Assembly: GCA_037176845.1 (NCBI GenBank)
Contig: JAYKXP010000364.1
Span: 1 to 21,968 of the forward strand
Direction of reading: 5' to 3'
Source: Paramarasmius palmivorus
Taxonomy: Eukaryota; Basidiomycota; Agaricomycetes; Agaricales; Marasmiaceae
DNA length: 21,968 nt
Positions within the stretch are counted from its first letter, which is position 1; every line of letters begins with the position of its first letter. A program made the translations under genes and the position numbers. The notes under the pieces are model-generated. The model was given only the letters and a program-made list of their open reading frames with translations, made no database searches and was not told where the DNA came from. Positions 1 through 13,139 of this stretch are shown here, one piece after another.

Positions 1-1837
1 ATATCGTCTATAGAAGGTAGTGCTGTCCCTGAGTTGGACCCAACTCCTCGCGTCATCGAGTGAAATGCCAAGGTTAAACAAATTCCGGAAAGATGCCTGC
101 TCTTTGCAACAAGCACCGGTTTCTGTTACAAGCCCACGTTCGACATCCACATAAAATGATCTTGATATTAATCATATAATAAAAGAAGATTCCACGAGGA
201 TAACTATACAGAGGAAGTGGAGTTCGGGAGAACACTGTGCATGATCTCTGATTGCGTTAACTCTACGGACAACATCTGTTTCACGAGTTATAAAAGAACC
301 TAGAACCGATAAGAGTCTAAACCCACTCCCTTCAGTTGAAGTAGCCGTAAGTTCTGCGAATAACCCGATTGTTTTTAATTTTTAAGGGGTTAATGCCTTG
401 CAAAACAATGGGGTCATCAGGTTGACTTGGCCGCAGCGATTACTTCTTCCATAGAGCCATACGCGTTCCTGCAAGCTAGACGAGAGTCATTTGACCACTT
501 TCGTCGAGCTTTCCATTAGCACGTACCAGCGATGTATCCTCCATAGCCTTGTGAACCGCTCAATCTCCTCGTGACTCCAGTACTTTGTGCCATGCCTACC
601 AGAGATCGCAGAACGGAATCAGAGCCGTTATTCCCGTTGCTAGAGTCCCAGCAAAAATCAACTGTCTCTTCCCAGAATCATCGATCTCATAGGCCCTTGT
701 TCATAAAAGGGGGAGAGGGGGAGATTCATGTCCCCGTGAGCTGCGTCTGCGACACGAGTCCAGAAGTATCCCAATAACTGGGAAAACGAAGATGCTGATC
801 AATTTCGTCTACGTGCCCACCAATCGTCGCCAGGTTGTCACGACAAGTAAGGCGACGAGACCGCCATAGTGAAGGGTTGAAAATCATTGCCTAGGTTTTC
901 AGCAGGAACGGGTTATATTCCTCAAAGCACGACGTCCGGCGCATGTTCTAGTGAGATGGATGTACAAACCTAGTCGTATTAAGCCGAATGTCCGTTCGAG
1001 AACAGTATGTATTTGAGAATCTACACCTTCTATGTTTCGGAATCTGAGTCTGAATAGTAATGTCATCGTTGTTTGATGGCAAGGTGTACTGGCTCAGGCA
1101 AAAGATGCTGGCGACTTTGACAATGGTACATCTCCCAGTTGTTTGGGTCCAGATGACTCGAGTAGTGTATTTTTGGGGTGCGCTCCGTGTTCCAGCGCCT
1201 GAAACCGACGGTGCGTAAGTAACCATGGACTGTTCAATGTATGACACTGCCATACCCTTAAATGCAAGTAAGAGAGTGGTGTAAACGAATGTGGTTTGTA
1301 TGCTGTCCAGCCCTAGTGATCCCTAAAATAAGTAAACTGTCCAATAGCCTGGCATGAAGTGCTGTGAATTCGGTCGTTACGTCTCATGAACCGGGTCCAC
1401 GAAAAGATGTCTGGTACATAATTGGAATGCTTAATTCGAGACAAAATTAGCTCTGAGTTTTGTATAAGATTGATTGAACTCACCCACGAAAATTTCGTTC
1501 TCCCGATTGCCAGGAACCGAAATCAGGCAATTTCAAGCTTGCTATGGAGTGGAATAGCAGCAGGTGCAAGTATTTTAAGTAGTTTCATGTCGAGTCTTAA
1601 AGCTAAAGCTTAAACCTTTAAGAGAGAAATCGGGGATGAAGTTGGTCATATGAGGTTGCCCGAAGGTGGCCGGCGAGTTCGGTTCGGTGTCGCCCATTGA
1701 ACCTGCCCTAAAGTGCACAGCCACCAAACAAACTGTTGATCCAGTCACTGTTGTCGACGCGTCTTGTCTCCCACCGCCTCTACCCTACACTTTCCGGCTC
1801 AGCATGGGCTCCTAGAACTTCCTTTCGACGTTGTATC
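1..1837. other. Left flank without a recognisable gene
   Basis: Only short open frames occur here (longest about 100 codons, 948-1253 minus). None has a recognised motif or a convincing intron chain. On the minus strand between about 980 and 400, several short frames follow one another (for example a stretch reading NLATIGGHVDEIDQHL near 830), which could be a heavily eroded gene, but I could not identify a family. The last 150 bases, rich in pyrimidine runs, probably hold the promoter and 5' leader of the SNF2-like gene that starts at 1838. Confidence 0.5.
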
Positions 1838-5676
<3,839 letters not shown>

Positions 5677-5861
5677 GCCTGGGTTTCACGTTATTTGAGC
5701 ACCTTAATATTGTCTATCTTGTACAAAGCGCTCGCAACCGTATTTTGTTAAACTCTTGTATAATCGCATATACATCACACCCATCTATACCCATGACGGC
5801 TGGGGAGCACAGGCGCAATGTTCAATCATTACCCCCACTGCCCTAAAACCTCGTGAACGAA

Positions 5862-6172
5862 AGGAGCTTATGTATATCTGTCGTAGCTACTGTCCTCGTG
5901 GTAAGCATGGTTCCAACTGAATGTCAAGACTGTTAACGTTTCCATAGTATTCCATGCATCTTGTAACGATGTTTCCAGTCACAGTCGAAAAGACCGTACT
6001 AACTACATATGCAGTGAACATGCATGTTGGGATTGTCAGCAAACGAGCGACGCTGGTGGCATGTTTGTCAGGAAAGTTTCAACTCGACAATGCCGGGGCT
6101 TCTGTGACAACACTTCGGTTACAGATGCAGAACGTGTCCTCAGGCCTTCTGTGAAGACTGTATCAAAGAGCG
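5862..6172 (+). pseudogene. Second copy of the SNF2 PHD exons, 5' part
   Basis: This stretch repeats the PHD exons lying about 740 bp upstream, at roughly three-quarters identity by eye. The first exon fragment ends in CYCPR-like codons at 5900, followed by an intron 5901-5947 at the same place as in copy 1. Then comes VFHASCNDVS...CSEHACWDCQQTSDAGGM (5948-6071) and CRTCPQAFCEDCIKE (6125-about 6172). The donor of the second intron reads GA instead of GT (6072-6073), which should abolish normal splicing. Similarity to copy 1 stops abruptly inside the exon at about 6172, after the shared TGTATCAAAGA. The matching last exon is found at 12813-12978. Confidence 0.82.
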
Positions 6173-6899
6173 CTTGAACAACTCGCATCATGATGCAATC
6201 CATGGCCACGTGGTAGGCTATTATTCGCGGAGTTGGAAAATCGTCGAGCCCATTTATCCTTTTCTCCTGCCCTTCATCTCTTTCGCGACAACTCTATTGT
6301 GGTCGTTAGGATTTTGATGCTGAATGGCTCGTGGTGAGTGATTACTTGGTATTCAGTTTTCGTTTTGAGATTCCTCGTCTTACAATGATGACGGCGCCGA
6401 GATAGACGCGCTCTGTCGCGGACGCTCAGAGCAGCATGGTTCAGTCTAACCATCTTTCTTTGTCTGCTTCCGCCAGATTAAAATACCTCCCCCGTAAGAG
6501 CTTTGAATTCTTTGTGATTCATTGGTTTAGCTCGCCGAGAGTGTCGTTCAGATTGTTCCTTCACCATTCTTCTACAAAACTTCAAGCTTCAGTTTTCTAG
6601 GTAGAGTTGACGGCCGCGGAACGCCATCGAACTTGATTTTGACTGCATCTGCATCAAACTTAATCTCTCACTGTACAGTAATGGTTGCTATGTACACCAG
6701 TTAGAAATAAAGTAACACCGCCTAGTGCTAATTCAGCGCGGTTTACCAGGCGCCAATGCCAATCGCTTTCGCTTCTTCCACAAGGGTAATGTTCACGACG
6801 GTCTTGCTACAAAATCTGGAGGCTAACGACTCAAATTTTCAGGTTCGACCAGGTAATGCTGTTGCATAGCCCGCTTCTGGCTAGACTGGGAGCTACAAT
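6173..6899. other. Spacer and probable 5' regulatory region of the NACHT gene
   Basis: There is no open frame with coding character in this 0.73-kb stretch between the broken PHD copy and the NACHT start. It contains several pyrimidine-rich tracts and an AATAAA-like run near 6706, but no element I can name. It probably holds the NACHT promoter and 5'UTR, and it includes the left junction of the material separating the two halves of the duplicated PHD tail. I saw no terminal inverted repeat or target-site duplication by eye. Confidence 0.4.
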
Positions 6900-9800
6900 A
6901 TGGCCTTTGATTCTTGCAATAACATTGCAATAGAGGGAGGAACATTCAATGCAGTGGAAGGGAACCAAATCAGCACAGCGAATTACTATGAACAATATAC
7001 CGCTGGTAAGTCCTAGTCTCTTCCCACTTTCTCCCAAGTTTTTACTCAGTAGTACTGTTGCAGACCGCCGGAACCCCTTCGATATCCTATCCTATTCTGC
7101 ATCGTTGAATGCAACCCACACCTCAGAACAACGATTTCCTCCTCCCAAATGTCATCCAGAGACCCGAGAACAGATTCTTCAGACACTCAGCACATGGATA
7201 CTAGCAAAAAAGCGGTCTAGAATCATGTGGGTATACGGCACCGTAGGCGTTGGGAAGTCGGCCATAGCTCAAACCCTCTGCGAGAAATTTGCCGATAGCC
7301 GTTTGGCTGCAAGCTTCTTTTTCTCGCGGACGGATCCATCCCGAAATCATGTTGATCGTTTCGTGGCCACTATTGCCCACCAGCTCGCCACTGCGAAGTC
7401 GTTCTTCATTCGTTATTGGGCGCGCAGAGCAATTCGAGCAGCAATGAAACACGACCAAGATATTTTCCGTCGCTCCGCAACTGAATCAACCTTCAGAAAC
7501 CTCGTTCTGGGTCCGTACATGACTATCCCTCGCGTATTCCAAGCCTACACGCCCAATGTGGTCATTGTGGATGGGCTCGACGAATGCCTTCACATTCCAT
7601 CGCAGGAGAGGTTGTTAACACTCCTATGGACTGCCACTACCTCACGTCATCCTTGCCCATTCGATTTCGTCATATTCAGTAGACCGGAGCCCCATATCAC
7701 TGACTTTTTCGATCGCATCTCCAAAGGAAGCTGGACAGTCAACCGTCTTTGCATCGGCGATTCATTTCAAACAGACCGCGACATGGAAACATTCCTGCTC
7801 TCTCGTTTTCGCGAAATCCTTGCCAAACACCATCGGGCGATGCAGGACGTTCCTGATTCGTGGCCAGGTCCAAACATCGTATCACAGCTGGTTCAGAGAG
7901 CATGCGGTCAATTTGTGTACGCCACGACGGTAACCAAGTACATTGACACCCGCGATGCATTGCCAACAAAACGCTTGGATGACATACTCAGTGCGAGGCC
8001 CGCCAAACCATCCCCGTACGGGGAGCTAGACTTGCTGTACCAGCAAATCCTTCGCTCTTGCCACGACATAGCAGCAGTGCTCCAGATATTACAGCTTGTG
8101 CTCGGCAGCAGTTCCGGCATCCCTGCAAACGTGCCTTGGTTGATAGCCCAGATCCTTGAGGTGGACGAAGCGATGATCCCGGTATTAATGATCGGATTAC
8201 ATTCCGTGCTCCAGGTACCAAGCAGTTCGAGAGAGCGGATAGTGATCTTTCACGCGTCGTTTTCCGAGTTTCTTCGGGATCCTGAACGCTCTCGGGAGTT
8301 TTCCGTGGCACCTCTGCCCGACAATGTGAGAATAAAGGCGTACTTCATCCTGAAGTTTGAGAGATTGAGATCTCGCAGAGCGCGCCAGTTACCCCAGTCA
8401 TGGCCTGGGAAGATTGCCCTTGAAGCTTGCGTGCAGCGGGCTGGTGGGGAAACTCTGTATGCGGACATCCTTTTGGATTACCTTGAAGGTGATCCTGATG
8501 GTCGGTTGGACACAGTGTTGTCCTTGCAACCCCAACAAACATCTCCAACTGCCGAAATGGATCTGCTCTGCCAGGAAATAGTTCGGGGATGTGGGGATGT
8601 TGCCCTCTGTATTCTTCAGCTGGTACTTGCTACAAGTCCAGAGCTACCGACTAATACACCTCGGTTCGTCGCGCAGGCTCTGGACATAGATTACGATGCA
8701 GTTACAGGTTATCTTGCCCAGTTGCGCCCCATTGCTCATATTCCCTCAACCACCGATGATCCCATACTTATCCGCCATTCATCTATCTTGGACTTCCTAC
8801 GATCTCCCGAGCGCGCGCAACAGTTCTATGTTGCCCCTTTGAGTCCTCTTGACATTCAAGCTCAGATATATCTCAGGAAGGCAGTAGCTAGTCTCCGTAC
8901 AGAACACAAGCTACTGCAGTCATGGCCTGGAGAGGCAGCTTTCCAATCTATTCTGCGAAAATCAGGAGGGGAGCTTTCATACCTGAAGACGCTTATTCGA
9001 TATATCAGTGACACTGATAACCCTGCCGAGAGGTTAGCAAAGGTCCTCTATTCTGATGGTCAGTTGGACACGGCGTTGTCCCTGCAACCTCAACAAAGTT
9101 CCCCAACCGCCGAGATGGACCTGCTTTGTCAAACAATATTTCGGGAATGTGGGGATGTTCAAGTTGCCCTCCGTATTCTGCAGGTGGTACTTGCTACAAG
9201 TCCAGAGCTACCGACTAATACACCTCGGTTCGTCGCACATGCTCTGGACATAGATTACGATGCAGTTACAGATTATCTTGCCCAGTTAGGCCCTGTTGTT
9301 CACATTCCCTCAGCAGGCACCAACAATCCCATACTTATCCGCCATTCAACTATCTCGGACTTCCTATTATCTCCAGAGCGCGCGCAAGAGTTCTACATTA
9401 CCCCTCTTTCCAAGGATCAGATGTTTGTGCTATATCTCAAAACTTTGATAGCTACTGTTCGTATGCGACACGAATTACCGCAGTCATGGCCTGGACAATC
9501 AGCTTTCCAATTAATCCTGGAAAAGTCAGGAGGGTGCCATGCATATGTGAACACACTTACTCGATATCTCGACGCCAACCCTTTTCAACGATTAACGAAG
9601 GTCCTTAATTCTGAGCTCGATCAACATGAAAGATCCCCCGAATTCGAGCTCTATACGCTCTATCGCCTTGTTTTGGATAGCTGCCATGCTTCCCACGGGA
9701 TTCGTCAGCTACTTTTGCTGATTCGTGAATACAGCCCACGGGTCTCTATAACATTTCTATCCCGCGCTCTAGAGATGGATATAACATCCATTTCACGTAT

Positions 9801-10635
9801 TTTGGTCAAATTGTGGCCAATTTGTCGGGTGGTGGACGACAACAGAGACACAATGGTGTCGTTCTGGCACCCTTCCTTTTCTGATTTCCTGCTGGATGTA
9901 GAACATGCAGGACCCTACGCTACACCGCTTTCTCCAGACGAAACGGTTAAGGCATCTCTTTGTTATCACCTAGAGAAGCACTGGCCTGGCAACATTGCAG
10001 TCAACTGGCTTGTTCAAATGGCGTGCGGACAGGAAATATATGTTCAAACACTCATCCGGTACATCAGACCCCAAAGCAATCCTCTCCGGGTCCTGCTTGA
10101 CATCGTGAACGAAGGGCGTGGAAATTCTCCCCAGAGTCCAACGAATCCAAATCACCATTTGGATCGTCTATATCACGGCGTACTTTGCAAGGTTGATTTC
10201 GCGTCAGAGGATCGTTACGTAGTATTACAGGGGTTTCTAAGGGCAATAAAATATGATCGTCACATAGTATTGCGGGTTCTTCTAATGGCGATAAAATATG
10301 ATCGGGAGAAATCTGCTGCAATTTCAGATTTCATCAGAAACCATCTTCGCGGAAATGATTCGCTTTACTACACTCTACGATCACTTCACCCGATACTTGA
10401 TTTCTCGCTCGACCCAGAGAGGCCATGCCCAATACGCTTTCACCATCCCTCGTTTCCGGAGTTCCTACTCGATGAGGAGCGCTCGAAGGAGTTCTACGTT
10501 GGACCAGGATCATTAGTGAACAAGGATGTCGAGCAACTTATACAGGCGGAACACGCAAGACAAGTACATATCACCCTATCACGAAACCCCAATCCCATAC
10601 ACCTTCTTCTCCTCCGTCCACTCAAAAATCGGTAA
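6900..10635 (+). CDS. NACHT-domain NLR-like protein with five tandem post-NACHT modules
   Basis: This is a STAND-class NTPase; such fungal NLR-like proteins are thought to act in non-self recognition and programmed cell death. I place the start at 6900 rather than the in-frame ATG at 6949. Exon 1 (6900-7005) then joins exon 2 (7064-10635) across a clean intron (GTAAGT...TTGCAG) and gives about 1225 aa with an N-terminus containing IEGGTFNAVEGNQ, a motif common at the start of agaricomycete NACHT proteins. Walker A is GTVGVGKS (about residues 94-101), Walker B VIVDGLDEC (D205-C210), and the sensor-like SRPE is at 241-244. After residue 300, a unit of 165-188 aa starting with WPG (residues 302, 482, 656, 844, 1009) and closing with an HxSFxDFL-like motif (H432, 607, 796, 971, 1163) repeats five times. 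I see no WD40, ankyrin or TPR repeats, no known death-effector domain and no membrane segment. The reading frame has no break. The last 18 codons overlap the antisense GH47 end. Confidence 0.9.
7006..7063 (+). other. Intron in the NACHT gene that sets the start codon
   Basis: This 58-nt intron has a canonical GTAAGT donor, an ACTCAG/GTTGCAG acceptor region and phase 1. It contains no stop in the downstream frame, so an unspliced reading frame starting at 6949 is also open. The splice is preferred because exon 1 encodes the family-typical GGTFNAVEGNQ leader, which the unspliced frame loses. Confidence 0.75.
7861..10563 (+). repeat. Five tandem coding repeats (WPG...HxSFxDFL modules)
   Basis: Units begin at TGG codons 7861, 8401, 8923, 9487 and 9982. 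Each unit reads WPG, then a (A/S)(C/G)G....Y motif, an RYL/RYI helix, a leucine-rich LD.LY..I..C segment, a buried-helix block and a closing H-x-S-[FI]-x-[DE]-F-L-x(3)-E-R-x(3)-F-Y-V segment. In the family this block follows the NACHT and probably corresponds to its winged-helix/helical region; normally one copy is present. Units 2 and 3 are the most alike, and unit 5 is the most diverged and longest. Confidence 0.85.
10219..10308 (+). repeat. 45-bp in-frame tandem duplication in module 5
   Basis: Units 10219-10263 and 10264-10308 are imperfect direct repeats encoding VVLQGFLRAIKYDRH and IVLRVLLMAIKYDRE. The shared core is ATAAAATATGATCG. The duplication keeps the frame and lengthens the fifth module by one helix-sized segment. 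Confidence 0.85.
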
Positions 10636-12616
10636 CGGATGCGCCTCGGTATTAAACACCCATTTATCTAGTGGTATAATCTCTTCATCTGTGAATAGTA
10701 GGTATAGGTATTTCAACCTGTTTAACGCCCCAGTATTTAGCACTCGGCACGAGAAAGAAAAGAAAAGCGGCACGTACGTTTCTGCGAGGAGATAACTCGA
10801 CATCTCATCTTTAAGTCTAGACTCATCCTCATCCACATTATACACACTGGCGTATCCATATTCGGTTTTAGCGTGTTTTTCTATTGCTTGGAATATCGCC
10901 CTGTCAACACAACTCGCGTTAGCGCCATTGCTAACACCGTACACGAAAAACCCAAAACACGAAACATCGGAAAAAGAAAAGAAAAGAAAAGAAACGACTG
11001 ACCAACCCCTTTCACGCCACCTCTCATCTCCCGTCATTCGCCAGAGGATATAAAAGCTCTCTATTGTCTACACCACACCCAATGTCAACATCAAACACCA
11101 AGACCAAGAAAGGAATCGCACATACTTCAGGCCTCAACAAATACGTCTGTTTCCTATTCGTATACCCCTTCTCCCTAAACTCCCTTCCGGTGGAACCTCT
11201 CTCAATCCCGGCGGCCTTCCCTTCCCTTTGTCCTTCACACGCCATTCCGCCAACGCGTCTACCCATTTCCCCGAGGAAGATGAGGAAGTGACAACCATCT
11301 CATCAGGCCCCAACCCCGTCTCTTGATCAGTCGCCAGCGTAACTCAGCCAACAGGCGTACCCTAGACCTTCCGCTGCCCATGCGTGTAGTTCGCGTTCTT
11401 CGGGTGAGGTAAAGGGAAGGGCAGAGGATGCAGTGGTGCCGAGAGCGAAGAGACCTGGGAGGAAGCAGGAGAGGCGTTCGAATGTGTTTTGGGGTGTGTT
11501 TTTGCGTCGGGGTGTCGTCGGCGGTGTTGGAGTTGGGGGAGTCGGAGTTGGTGTTGGTGTGAGAAGGGGTGAAAGTGGTATCGGGGACGTATAAGAAGTC
11601 GCGATCTGGGGAGAGGTATAGAAGGTTGTTGATTATCGCGTTTGTTGCTTGGAGGTCTACCCAGCCGCGTCAGCCCATCAATCACTCGCAAAAAAGCAGG
11701 TAGAAAGATAACGTACATAAATCTCGAATCTTGTCCTCCGAACGTGATGTGAGTGTGTGCAAACACTGTTTAAATAGATACTCGTCCGCGCTGTCCGCGA
11801 AGGCTTCGAGTCCTACAGAGAACTGGGTATTCTTTGGTTCGGCGGTTAGGGTATCCCACATTGTGGGAAAGACGCCGTTGGTGATGTTGGTAGTGTACAT
11901 TATGTGCATTATACGTTCGGACTGGGTGTTGTGTTAGTTTGGGGACGGAGATGGGGAAGGGGACGTACTTTGGTAAAGTATTCACTTTTTACCAGTCCGC
12001 GTTCTTGTGTGCGAAGTTTTTCCTGTTTTTGGCACGGCCTGCGAGTAGCCGACTGGGACCTCTTCGCATTCACAGAATCGCAATGGCACTTCCCATTTCG
12101 GACTCGAGCTTGCCATCGCCCACTCCAGCAAGTACCTGTGAGGTGTGCTGGGTATTCGGTAGTCAAGAAAGGAAAGGAAACGGAAGAGCAAGAAGAAAGA
12201 CCGTGACGTACTAATCATCCATTTGATTGCTCATTGCTTCAGCCCAGAGTGTAGCGCCGGTCCAGCCGCCTCTAACTCGTTTACTGGAGGTAACAGTCAG
12301 TAAACGCCAATCCCGTGCGGTGACTGCGGTACGTGCAAACATTGGTAGATCGGGTTGAGTATCAAACGCAAGTAGGAGCATCTCTCCAAGCATATCGGCC
12401 TTTTCCAGCAAAACTGGTTTACCAGAAAGCGCGTAAGCGGAGAGTAATCCCCTAGGTACCGTTGGAAGCCTGGTAAGAATTCGTTGAGAATTCGTTTGAT
12501 GGGACGCTGATCATGAAGTAAATCGAGTGCTTCGGAGGAGTAGTCATCGAGATCCATTATCCACATGGTGTCTAGTGCGTCGTAGATTGTGACGCCCTGG
12601 CCGTTGCACGTTGAAG
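10579..12616 (-). pseudogene. Class I alpha-1,2-mannosidase (GH47), decayed and truncated
   Basis: GH47 enzymes trim mannose from N-glycans in the ER or Golgi, or flag misfolded glycoproteins (EDEM/Htm1 type). Read right to left: GVTIYDALDTMWIMDLDD (about 12550-12600), GLLSAYALSGKPVLLEKADMLGEM (about 12370-12445), AHLTG (about 12135), NGVFPTMWD (about 11870), FADSADEYLFKQ (about 11775), AIINNLLYLSPDRDFLYV (about 11590-11650), FERLSCFLPGLFALG (about 11430-11480), HAWAAEGLGY, TGLGPDEMV, YLLRPE|TIESFYILWRMTGD, IFQAIEKHAKTEYGYA, and FNTEAHPL near the C-terminus. The RPE glutamate and the TEAHP calcium-site threonine are kept. The usual FFExxIR segment reads FLPGFQR, so its catalytic Glu is absent. 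The frame breaks near 12450, 11990, 11485 and 11335 (a 7-nt insertion). The N-terminus, signal peptide or anchor is missing, cut off close to the SNF2-tail relic. From 11150 to the stop at 10579 the exons are clean. Confidence 0.85.
10971..10995. repeat. AAAAG short tandem repeat
   Basis: This is an A-rich run of about five AAAAG units. On the minus strand it is a pyrimidine tract just inside the 5' end of a GH47 intron that separates ERGW from AIFQAIEKH. It is most likely a simple repeat without further function. Confidence 0.6.
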
Positions 12617-12812
12617 CTACGAGGTGGTGGTTAGCCTGGGGTGTGGTGAAGTGGGTGGGGACTTGGTACTTACTTGTTAACCACTGAGAGGTCACATGTG
12701 ACCGTTCACAACTCGTCAGCTTGAAACCCATTCTTTCTGTATCCTTCGTATGCGTGGATAACTGCTTCACGGACTCGGTTTGGCCATATCATATATGGGA
12801 GTGTCTCCAGTT

Positions 12813-13110
12813 CCATGAACTGCTAAACCACACTTCCCCTAATGCTTATTTTATAACTTGCGCGGATTGCATTGAACAATCCAAACAACAACCTCAATGG
12901 TGGAAAGAGTGGGAGAAACGAATACAGAAGGCGGAGCAGGATCTCGACTCGGAAGCGAAGGATTCCATGATGGCTTGAGCCGGGTAACACGTTATCTCAG
13001 TCTGTGTACTTGATGTTATTGGAATTTCGTTGTCTACCTCGAAAAGCACCCGCAACTGTATTTTGTTAAATTCCTGTATAATCGTACATACATTACATAC
13101 CCACAGCAAC
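12813..13110 (+). pseudogene. Last exon and 3'UTR of the second SNF2-PHD tail copy
   Basis: After an acceptor-like TCTCCAG, the frame reads HELLNHTSPNAYFITCADC, then a segment containing WWKEWEKRIQKAEQDL, and ends at a TGA at 12976-12978 (SMMA). It matches the last exon of copy 1 (5520-5676) at roughly three-quarters identity, with many silent or conservative changes. Similarity continues past the stop for about 130 bases, including ACTGTATTTTGTTAAA and TGTATAATCG. Its upstream partner exons are at 5862-6172. No upstream exon is next to it, so it cannot be expressed as the original protein tail. It is convergent with the transcription-factor gene, whose stop lies about 160 bp away. Confidence 0.85.
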
Positions 13111-13139
13111 TAGAAAGCACAGACAAAGGATCTATCTGA

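Noticed and set aside
571..777. 68-codon plus-strand frame, and minus-strand fragments at 400-980 that briefly resemble a P450 or membrane protein
   Set aside because: Fragments are short, need several frame changes and match no family signature well enough to name.
948..1253. 101-codon minus-strand open frame
   Set aside because: No motif, no linked exons, unremarkable composition; probably chance.
6835..6860. GGTTCGA-like tRNA T-arm
   Set aside because: The surrounding sequence does not form the paired arms of a tRNA.
6949..7063. Unspliced NACHT start at 6949
   Set aside because: It would replace the family-typical leader with intron-derived codons; the GTAAGT/TTGCAG intron joins an in-frame exon starting at 6900.
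7861..10563. CRISPR-like or satellite array
   Set aside because: The repeats are long, diverged, in-frame coding units, not short identical repeats with spacers.
10579..11037. 152-codon minus frame as an independent small gene
   Set aside because: It is the GH47 C-terminus with two in-frame introns read through.
11362..11766. 134-codon Pro/Ser/His-rich minus frame as a separate protein
   Set aside because: Most of it is GH47 sequence read out of frame (FERLSCFLPG lies in another frame of the same strand).
6172..12813. A DNA transposon carrying the NACHT and GH47 block
   Set aside because: No transposase-like frame, terminal inverted repeat or target-site duplication was visible at either junction.
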